From Pengzhenrongella frigida (GTDB taxonomy: Bacteria > Actinomycetota > Actinomycetes > Actinomycetales > Cellulomonadaceae): a stretch of DNA of 55,683 nucleotides. The stretch spans positions 1-55,683 of the forward strand of contig NZ_SDWW01000028.1 in NCBI RefSeq assembly GCF_004168625.1. The letters are read 5' to 3'. The notes beneath the pieces are model-generated. The model searched no databases and was not told where the DNA came from. It worked only from the letters and a program-made list of their open reading frames with translations. Below, one piece after another: positions 8,526-14,987 of the stretch; position 1 is the stretch's first letter, and every line of letters begins with the position of its first letter. Made by a program: the position numbers and the translations under genes.

Positions 8526-8990
8526 GTGCCCGCCGACCCGCGCGACGCGGCCCGGCGCGCGCTGCACGCGCCGTTCCGGCCGCGGCTCGCGCGGGTCGTG
8601 GCGCTCGTTCTCGGGGTCGTCGTCGCGGTGGCGACACCGGCGCTCGTGCTGACGATCCCCGGCGAGTACGGCGTTCCCGACCTGGTCGGGTTCGCGCTGG
8701 TCGGCGGGGCGATCGTCTGGTTCTGCTGGCGTCAGGCCGGGGTGCGCGCGCAGGTCGACGAGCACGGGATCGCGGTCCGCAACCTCATGCTCTCGCGCCG
8801 GGTCGAGTGGGCCGAGGTCGTCTCGGTCCGGTTCGGCCAGGGCCGTCCCTGGGTTCAGCTCGACCTGGCCGACGGCGACACGCTCGCCGTGATGGGCATC
8901 CAGCGGGCCGACGGCGACTTCGCCGCGGCGGAGGCGAGCCGGCTCGCGACCCTGGTCGCGCTGCACACCCGCACGGCCCAGAACGACTGA
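8526..8990 (+). CDS. small membrane protein with bacterial PH domain
   Basis: 154 residues. Two hydrophobic segments (about residues 22-45 and 50-67) are followed by a soluble domain that looks like the bPH_6 type of bacterial PH domain (VDEHGIAVRNLMLSRRVEWAEVVSVRFGQGRPWVQLDLADGD). The function is unknown. It starts two bases after the hisG stop, so it is probably co-transcribed with hisG, an arrangement seen in related actinobacteria, but no role in histidine synthesis is established. Confidence 0.85.
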   Translation: MPADPRDAARRALHAPFRPRLARVVALVLGVVVAVATPALVLTIPGEYGVPDLVGFALVGGAIVWFCWRQAGVRAQVDEHGIAVRNLMLSRRVEWAEVVSVRFGQGRPWVQLDLADGDTLAVMGIQRADGDFAAAEASRLATLVALHTRTAQND

Positions 8991-9010
8991 CCGCCCCAGC
9001 AGGCGCGCCG

Positions 9011-10216
9011 CTACAGCAGGCGAGCAGCGTGGACGCCGGCGGCCGCGGCGGTGAGGAAGGCGGCCGGGTCCTGGGCGAGCCCGCGCCCCATCGTGGACAG
9101 CCGGACCGGTGAGGCGGCGAGCGCAGCGAGCAACGCGGACCCGGCCTCGACCGGGACCAGCCGGTGCCGCCCGACCGGCGTGCCGAGGGCGAGGGATTGC
9201 TGGTGCACCCGCGCGCCGAGCGCATCGAGCGACCCGCTCTCGAGCGGGGGGACGCCGTCGCTGTCTGCGAGGCCCTCGAACGGGCCGGGCTCGAACACCG
9301 GCACGACGACGTCGGCGGGCAGCAGCGCGACCCGCCCGTAGGCGGTCAGGGAGTGGTGCGAGATCCCGAGGTGCCGGTCGCGCAGGTCCGCCCCGGACAC
9401 CCGCAGGGCCGCGACCGGTCGGCCGCCCAGGACGCCGACGGCGTTGATCGCCTCACCCGCGGCCACCCCGGAAAAGCCCCACCGCGTGCCCGTGCCGAGG
9501 TTCCCGGGCCCCTGGGTGACGACCACGAGATCGGCGCCGACGACGAGCCGGGCCGCGAGCAGCGCGGTGTGCACCGTGACAGCCTCGAGGTCCCCGCCGA
9601 ACGCCTGCCCGGCGGTGAGGCAGGAGGCGATCCAGCCCGCGGCCCGCAGACCGGCGACGGTCCGCGAGAACCAGGCCGGCAGGGCGCCGCCGTCGGTCAG
9701 GACGTAGGCGATCTTCGGGGCGGGTCGCCCGGCGAGCGCGGCGGCGTGCCGAGCGCCGGCGATGATGGCGGGCAGGGCCGAGTGCAGGTCGGCGACCACG
9801 ACGGGCATCCCGGCGAGGTCGTCGGCGTCGCGCAACGTCGCGTGGTGGGCGGACTCCTGCTCGTCCACGCCCAGCACGAGCGCCTGCAGCGGCGTGTAAC
9901 GCGCCTTGACGAGGTGGCCCGGACCCGGGGCGGGGTCGGGCGGCGGTGCGTCCGGAAGGGCCACGACGAGCGCGTACCCGCCCGTGCCGAGCCCCCGGGC
10001 CAGCGCCGAGACGTTCAGCAGCACCCGGTCCCCGACCGCCGGGTCGCCGACCAGGCTGGGGTAGGCCAGCGCGCGGACCTCGGTCCCCGCGGGCAGGACC
10101 ACCGGTTCCGCCGCGTCGTCGGCCCCCGGCGCGCCCTCCAGCCGGACCTGCACCTCGACGGCTCCGGTCCACGCCGCACCGCGGGACACCACCACTCCTG
10201 CTCGCCACGTGATCAC
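9011..10216 (-). CDS. DUF3866 family protein
   Basis: 401-residue cytoplasmic protein of the actinobacterial DUF3866 family, function unknown. Recognisable stretches are MITWRAGVVVSRGAAW at the start, HLVKARYTPLQALVLGVDE, YVLTDGGALPAWFSRTVAGL, TQGPGNLGTGTRWGFSG and LGISHHSLTAYGRV. Gly- and His-rich loops suggest an enzyme fold, but no known catalytic motif is visible. Divergent from pafB with 53 bases between starts. The GTG start follows a TAGCGT hexamer at six bases. Confidence 0.85.
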   Translation of the reverse strand: MITWRAGVVVSRGAAWTGAVEVQVRLEGAPGADDAAEPVVLPAGTEVRALAYPSLVGDPAVGDRVLLNVSALARGLGTGGYALVVALPDAPPPDPAPGPGHLVKARYTPLQALVLGVDEQESAHHATLRDADDLAGMPVVVADLHSALPAIIAGARHAAALAGRPAPKIAYVLTDGGALPAWFSRTVAGLRAAGWIASCLTAGQAFGGDLEAVTVHTALLAARLVVGADLVVVTQGPGNLGTGTRWGFSGVAAGEAINAVGVLGGRPVAALRVSGADLRDRHLGISHHSLTAYGRVALLPADVVVPVFEPGPFEGLADSDGVPPLESGSLDALGARVHQQSLALGTPVGRHRLVPVEAGSALLAALAASPVRLSTMGRGLAQDPAAFLTAAAAGVHAARLL

Positions 10217-10222
10217 CCGGCC

Positions 10223-10261
10223 ACGCTACCGGCCGGCGCGGGCCCGCCCGGCCACTACCGT
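10223..10261. promoter_or_regulatory. divergent pair of leaderless promoters, DUF3866 and pafB
   Basis: On the minus strand TAGCGT (10228 to 10223) ends six bases before the DUF3866 GTG. On the plus strand TACCGT (10256-10261) ends eight bases before the pafB ATG. Neither gene has a Shine-Dalgarno sequence. Confidence 0.5.
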
Positions 10262-10269
10262 GGTGCCCG

Positions 10270-11439
10270 ATGCCTGATCACCTGCACCCCGCCGAGCGGC
10301 TGCTCAACCTCGTCATCGCCCTGGTCAACACGGCCGGTCGCCTGACCAAGGAGCAGATCCGCACCACCGTCGCGGGATACGCCGACGCCTCCACCCCTGA
10401 TGCCTTCGAGCGCATGTTCGAACGGGACAAGGACACCCTGCGCGAGCTGGGGATCCCGATCCTCACGGTGGCCGGGAGCGGGCACAGCGACGACGTCGGC
10501 TACCGCATCGACCAGGAGGCGTACGCACTGCGGGCGGTCGAGCTGACCGCGGCCGAGCTCGGGGTGCTGTCGCTCGCGGCGGGGTTCTGGCAGGACAAGT
10601 CCCTGCGCACCGACGCGCAGCGCGCCCTGACCAAGCTGCGCGCGGTCGCCGCGGAGCCCGGCGGCACCGACCTGGTGGCGGGGCTCGCGCCGCGGGTGCG
10701 GGCCGCGGGGGAGGCGTTCGGGCCGCTGCTCGACGCCGTCCAGGCGCGGCAGGCGGTCCGGTTCACCTACCGGGCGGCCAACACCGGCGAGGTGGGGGAG
10801 CGCACCGTCGAGCCGTGGCGGCTGCTCGCCCGCGGCGGCGGCTGGTACGTCGTCGGGCGCGACCGGGACCGCGACGCCCCCCGCTCGTTCCGGCTGAGCC
10901 GGCTCGAGGGCGCCGTCCGTCCCGTGGGTGCCCCCGGGTCGTACGCGATCCCGACCGATCTCGACGCCGCGGCCGTGCTCTCCGGCCGACCGGCCGACCC
11001 GGTGCGGATCGCCACCCTCGCGCTGCGTCCCGAGCGGGCCAGCGCGCTGCGGGCCCGCGCGGTCTCGTCCGAGCCCACCGCCACCGCCACCGCCCCCACC
11101 GCCACCGCCCCCACCGCCCTTGCCACCGAGACCGCCGCCGACGCCATCGGCCTGGCACCCGAAGCCCGCGCGACCGCACTGGCCGATCGCGACGTGGTGC
11201 AGATCCCGTTCACCTCGACCACGGACCTGGCCGACGAGGTCGCCGGCTACGCCGACGCCGTCGTCGTCCTCGCGCCGCACGACCTGCGCGCGGCGGTCCT
11301 GCAGCGGCTGCGCGCCGCCGCAGCGCTCGACGTCGCGGCACTCGACGTCGCCGCGCCCGATTCCGCCGTGCCCGACACGGCCGCGCTCGCCTTGCCCGCA
11401 CCGCTGGAGACCCCCGAGACCGGAGATGCTCGTGGCTGA
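10270..11439 (+). CDS. pafB: PafB, WYL-domain transcription regulator
   Basis: With PafC, PafB forms the activator of the LexA/RecA-independent DNA-damage response of actinobacteria; the WYL domain is thought to sense single-stranded nucleic acid. 389 residues: N-terminal winged helix (ERLLNLVIALVNTAGRLTKEQI), a WYL domain (AVRFTYRAANTGEVGERTVEPWRLLARGGGWYVVGRDRDR) and a C-terminal WCX region. An Ala/Thr/Pro low-complexity insert (TATATAPTATAPTA, about residues 271-285) interrupts the C-terminal region. The reading frame overlaps pafC by eight bases. The pup-proteasome genes that lie near pafBC in mycobacteria are not in this window. Confidence 0.9.
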   Translation: MPDHLHPAERLLNLVIALVNTAGRLTKEQIRTTVAGYADASTPDAFERMFERDKDTLRELGIPILTVAGSGHSDDVGYRIDQEAYALRAVELTAAELGVLSLAAGFWQDKSLRTDAQRALTKLRAVAAEPGGTDLVAGLAPRVRAAGEAFGPLLDAVQARQAVRFTYRAANTGEVGERTVEPWRLLARGGGWYVVGRDRDRDAPRSFRLSRLEGAVRPVGAPGSYAIPTDLDAAAVLSGRPADPVRIATLALRPERASALRARAVSSEPTATATAPTATAPTALATETAADAIGLAPEARATALADRDVVQIPFTSTTDLADEVAGYADAVVVLAPHDLRAAVLQRLRAAAALDVAALDVAAPDSAVPDTAALALPAPLETPETGDARG

Positions 11440-12433
11440 GAAGGCGAGCGACCGGCTCCTGCGCATGCTCGGCATGATCACCTACCTCGACCGGCACGCC
11501 GGCGTGCCCCTCGAGCAGCTGGCGGACCAGTTCGGGGTGAGCACGCACCAGGTGGTCGAGGACATCGACACGCTGTGGGTCACCGGCACGCCCGGGTACT
11601 GGCCGCACGACCTCATCGACTTCGACGCCGCGTCCTACGACGAGGGCGTGGTGCGCCTGGTGGAGTCCCGCGGGATGACGAGCCCGCTGCGGCTCGGCAC
11701 CCGCGAGGCCGTGGCGCTGATCGCGGCATTGCGAGCCATGCGCGCGGTGCTGCCCCCCGGCCTGGACGCGGGCCGCACGGCGGTGCTCACCTCGGCCCTC
11801 GACAAGCTCACGGCCGCGACCGGCGAGGCGGCCGCCGCCGTCGACGTCCGGTTGGCGGTCGAGGGCGCGCCCGTGGTGCTCGCAGCACTCGGCGAGGCCG
11901 TCGTGCGCGGGCTGCGGCTGCGGCTGCGGTACGTCACCGCGGCCGACGTCACCAGCGTGCGCGACGTCGACCCGATCCGACTGCTCACCGAGGACCAGCA
12001 CTCCTACCTCCAGGCCTGGTGCCACCGGGCGCGCGACGAGCGCCTGTTCCGGGTCGACCGGATCCTGGCGGCCGAGGTGCTCGACACCCCCGCGGCCACC
12101 CATCAGGTGAGCGCGCACACGGCGACGTTCGCCCCCGACCCCGACGACGAGCTGGTCACCCTCGAGCTCGCCAGTCGGGCCCGATGGATCGCCGAGCAGG
12201 TCCCGGTCGAACGCGTCGAGAACCTGCCCGACGGCGACTTCCGCGTCGCGCTGCGGGTGGCGGACCCTGCGTGGCTGCGCCACCTGCTGCTGCGCGTGGC
12301 CGACGACGTCCGCTCGGTCACCCCGGCGCGGGTGGCGGCGGATGCGGCCCAGGCGGCCCGCACCGCCCTGGCCGCCTACGCCGAGCTCGGTCCGTTCGAG
12401 GGCCTGACCGACGCCCGCAGCCCGCTAACCTGA
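11432..12433 (+). CDS. pafC: PafC, WYL-domain transcription regulator
   Basis: Partner of PafB in the DNA-damage activator. 333 residues with an N-terminal helix-turn-helix (RLLRMLGMITYLDRHAGVPLEQLADQFGVS), a WYL domain (LRLRLRYVTAADVTSVRDVDPIRLLTEDQHSYLQAWCHRARDERLF, cited in parts: the R-Y-V strand, then DPIRL, then SYLQAWC and RLFRVDRI) and a WCX extension. GTG 11432 is preferred because GGAGA (11422-11426) precedes it; an ATG at 11426 in the same frame overlaps that site. Confidence 0.9.
   Translation: MAEKASDRLLRMLGMITYLDRHAGVPLEQLADQFGVSTHQVVEDIDTLWVTGTPGYWPHDLIDFDAASYDEGVVRLVESRGMTSPLRLGTREAVALIAALRAMRAVLPPGLDAGRTAVLTSALDKLTAATGEAAAAVDVRLAVEGAPVVLAALGEAVVRGLRLRLRYVTAADVTSVRDVDPIRLLTEDQHSYLQAWCHRARDERLFRVDRILAAEVLDTPAATHQVSAHTATFAPDPDDELVTLELASRARWIAEQVPVERVENLPDGDFRVALRVADPAWLRHLLLRVADDVRSVTPARVAADAAQAARTALAAYAELGPFEGLTDARSPLT
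12426..12431 (+). promoter_or_regulatory. -10 element of a leaderless promoter inside the end of pafC
   Basis: TAACCT overlaps the last pafC codons and ends six bases before the ATG at 12438. Confidence 0.45.
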
Positions 12434-12437
12434 CCGC

Positions 12438-12761
12438 ATGCTCTGGTTCACGGTCTGGTCGGTCCTCGTGCTCGCCACGCTCGGCGGCGGGTTCCTGCTC
12501 GGGCGTGACCTGTGGCGCAAGGGCAAGGCGCTGCTGGTCGAGGTCGGCCGCGCCGGGGATCTGGCCAGCACCTTCGCGGTCCGCACGGACGAGCTCACCG
12601 CCGCGGGGCAGCAGCTCGCCGTGACGCACGACCTGTTCACCGTCCGCGCCGTCCCGCTCGCCCGCCGCGCCGAGCTGCGCGCGGCACGGGACCGTCGGCG
12701 GGCGGTGCGCCAGCAGCGCCACGACCAGACGATCGCGCAGTGGCGCGGGTACTGTCGCTGA
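12438..12761 (+). CDS. small single-pass membrane protein, unknown
   Basis: 107 residues: one N-terminal transmembrane segment (LWFTVWSVLVLATLGGGFLLG, roughly residues 2-21) followed by a charged, helical cytoplasmic part rich in Ala, Arg and Gln (ARRAELRAARDRRRAVRQQ). This looks like the small proteins often found between pafC and tatA in Micrococcales. No function is known to me. The position before tatA could mean an envelope role, but that is only context. Confidence 0.75.
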   Translation: MLWFTVWSVLVLATLGGGFLLGRDLWRKGKALLVEVGRAGDLASTFAVRTDELTAAGQQLAVTHDLFTVRAVPLARRAELRAARDRRRAVRQQRHDQTIAQWRGYCR

Positions 12762-12846
12762 ACCGAGCACATGCGCCTTCGACGGCCGGGATCGTTCACG
12801 GCCGCAGAGATACGATGGCCCCAGTGCCAAGACAAGGATGGTCGTC

Positions 12847-13170
12847 ATGCCAAACCTGAAGCCGATGGAGATCCTCCTCATCGTGCTCGTCGTCCTGCTG
12901 CTCTTCGGGGCGAAGCGCCTGCCGGACCTCGCCCGGAGCGTCGGGAAGTCGATGAAGATCCTCAAGTCCGAGGTCAAGGACCTGAACGACGACGACCATC
13001 CGACCGCGGCCGCTCCGACGTCCGCCGCTCCGCCTGCCTCCGCCCCGGCCCCCGTCGCACCGGCGCCCGTCGCGTACACCCCGCCGCCGACCGCGCCGCC
13101 CGCCGTCGCGTACACCGAGCCCGTGACGCCCGCACAGCCGGCGGACGACAACGACCGTAAGCAGGTCTGA
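12847..13170 (+). CDS. tatA: Sec-independent translocase subunit TatA
   Basis: Pore-forming subunit of the twin-arginine translocase, which exports folded proteins. 107 residues: short N-terminus, one transmembrane helix (MEILLIVLVVLLLFGAKRLP), the FGAKRLP hinge, the amphipathic helix (DLARSVGKSMKILKSEVKD) and a long Pro/Ala-rich tail. AAGGAT (12834-12839) lies seven bases before ATG 12847, which I use; ATG 12838 in the same frame falls inside that site. TACGAT at 12811-12816 is a plausible -10. tatC follows after seven bases. Confidence 0.93.
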   Translation: MPNLKPMEILLIVLVVLLLFGAKRLPDLARSVGKSMKILKSEVKDLNDDDHPTAAAPTSAAPPASAPAPVAPAPVAYTPPPTAPPAVAYTEPVTPAQPADDNDRKQV

Positions 13171-13177
13171 GCCGGAA

Positions 13178-14011
13178 GTGAACGCACGCCCCACCCGGCA
13201 GCGCAAGGACGCCGCAGGCCGGATGCCTCTTCGTGCGCACTTGATCGAGCTGCGCAAGCGCCTCGGCCTCGCCGCGATCGGGCTCGTGATCGGCTCGATC
13301 GCCGGGTGGATCGTCTATCCGACGGTGTTCGCGATCCTGCAGGCACCGGTCGTGGACCTCAACTCCGAGCGCGGCCAGCTGATCGCGCTGAACTTCAGCG
13401 GCGTGCTGTCGGCGTTCGACATGCAGCTCAAGGTGTCGTTGTTCGTCGGGGTGCTGATCTCCAGCCCGTGGTGGGTCTACCAGCTCTGGGCGTTCATCAC
13501 CCCCGGCCTGACCCGGCGCGAGCGGCTGGTCACGGTCGGCTTCCTGGGTGCGGCCGTTCCGCTGTTCCTCACCGGGGCGTTCCTCGCCTGGTGGCTCCTT
13601 CCCAAGGCGGTCGGGGTCCTCACCGGGTTCACCCCCGCGGACTCGACCAACCTCATCTCCGCGCAGGAGTACCTCACCTTCGTGATGCGGATGGTGCTCG
13701 CGTTCGGCGCGGGCTTCCTGCTGCCGGTGATCATGGTCGGGCTGACCAAGGTCGGCATCGTCGCCGGACGCACCTGGCTCGGGGGCTGGCGGGTCGCCGT
13801 GCTGCTGTCGTTCGTGTTCGGTGCGGTCGCGACGCCCACGGGCGACGCGATCTCCATGCTCGTGCTCGCGGTCCCGATCACGACCCTGTACTTCATCGCG
13901 GTCGGGATCACGCTCCACCTCGACCGACGCGCGGCCAAGCGGGCCCGGGCTGCGGACCTGGCCGACGGGCTCGCCGACGACGACCTCGCCGCCGGCGCGG
14001 ACGACGCGTGA
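13178..14011 (+). CDS. tatC: Sec-independent translocase subunit TatC
   Basis: Receptor for twin-arginine signal peptides. 277 residues with six predicted transmembrane segments. Family marks are MPLRAHLIELRKRL before helix 1, SPWWVYQLWAFITPGLTRRER, FGAGFLLPVIMV, and the C-terminal TPTGDAISMLVLAVP. The Asp/Ala-rich C-terminal tail is cytoplasmic. It begins seven bases after tatA and shares four bases (GTGA) with dagK, so the three are one operon. Confidence 0.95.
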   Translation: MNARPTRQRKDAAGRMPLRAHLIELRKRLGLAAIGLVIGSIAGWIVYPTVFAILQAPVVDLNSERGQLIALNFSGVLSAFDMQLKVSLFVGVLISSPWWVYQLWAFITPGLTRRERLVTVGFLGAAVPLFLTGAFLAWWLLPKAVGVLTGFTPADSTNLISAQEYLTFVMRMVLAFGAGFLLPVIMVGLTKVGIVAGRTWLGGWRVAVLLSFVFGAVATPTGDAISMLVLAVPITTLYFIAVGITLHLDRRAAKRARAADLADGLADDDLAAGADDA

Positions 14012-14922
14012 GCCATCTCGGTGTCGTGATCAACCCGACGGCTGGTCGAGGGCGAGGCGCCGACGTCGGATCCGCCGTGCTCGCGGCGCTCCGCCGGCGC
14101 GGCCACACGATCGAGGACCTGTCGGCGCCCACCCTGGCCGAGGCCACCGCCCGCGCCCGGCACGCGGCAGTGGCCGGTCTGGACGCGATCGTCGTCGTCG
14201 GCGGGGACGGCATGTCGCACCTGGGGGCGAACGTCGTCGCCGACACGGACCTCCCGCTCGGGATCGTCGCGGCCGGCACCGGCAACGACGTCTCGCGCGC
14301 CCTGGGGCTCCCGCAGTCGGACGTCGCGGCGTCGGTGCGCGCCATCGAGCACGGGCTGACGGACGGGCCCCGGCGGATCGACGCGGTGAGCGCCGGCCCG
14401 CCCGACTACAGCGCGCGGGAGTGGTTCCTCGGCGTGCTGTCGTGCGGGTTCGACGCCGCCGTGAACGCCCGCGCGAACACGATGACCTGGCCGCGGGGGA
14501 GTGCACGGTACGTGCGCGCGGTCGCGGCCGAGCTCGGCGGGTTCACGCCCTACGGCTACAAGGTCACGCTGGACGACGCCGTCTGGGAGTCCGCGGGCAC
14601 CCTGGTGGCCGTCGCGAACTCGTCGGTCTTCGGCGGTGGGATCCGGATCGCGCCGGACGCCGTGATGGACGACGGGCTGCTCGACGTCGTCGTCGGTGGG
14701 CCGTTCACCAAGCTCGGCGTCGTCCGGATCTTCCCCGGGATGTACGCCGGCCGGCACGTCCGTCACCCCGCGGTGCAGGTGTTCCGGTCCCGCTCGGTCC
14801 TCATCGAGTCGGACCTGCGCCTGGGCGGCCTGCCCCCGGCCGCGTTCGCCGACGGCGAGCGCCTCGGCCCGCTCCCGCTGCGCGCCGAGATCCACCCCGG
14901 CGCCCTCGCCGTCCTCGCCTGA
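14008..14922 (+). CDS. diacylglycerol kinase family lipid kinase (DagK/DgkB type)
   Basis: Probably phosphorylates a lipid such as diacylglycerol to recycle it into phospholipid synthesis. 304 residues. The catalytic-domain motifs are INPTAGRGRGADVG at the N-terminus, VVVGGDGMSHLG (the usual GGDGT has Met in place of Thr) and AAGTGNDVSRALG; the C-terminal beta-sandwich has GGGIRIAPDAVMDDGLLDVV. The acceptor lipid cannot be told from sequence. Translationally coupled to tatC. Confidence 0.9.
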   Translation: MSHLGVVINPTAGRGRGADVGSAVLAALRRRGHTIEDLSAPTLAEATARARHAAVAGLDAIVVVGGDGMSHLGANVVADTDLPLGIVAAGTGNDVSRALGLPQSDVAASVRAIEHGLTDGPRRIDAVSAGPPDYSAREWFLGVLSCGFDAAVNARANTMTWPRGSARYVRAVAAELGGFTPYGYKVTLDDAVWESAGTLVAVANSSVFGGGIRIAPDAVMDDGLLDVVVGGPFTKLGVVRIFPGMYAGRHVRHPAVQVFRSRSVLIESDLRLGGLPPAAFADGERLGPLPLRAEIHPGALAVLA

Positions 14923-14974
14923 CCCGGGTCGGGGTGTTCCGGCGCGGGCGTGTCGACCTGGTGGTCGGGGTGCC

Positions 14975-14980
14975 TAGGCT
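14975..14980 (+). promoter_or_regulatory. -10 element of a leaderless helY promoter
   Basis: TAGGCT ends seven bases before GTG 14988, with no Shine-Dalgarno sequence. Confidence 0.5.
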
Positions 14981-14987
14981 GGCGGAT

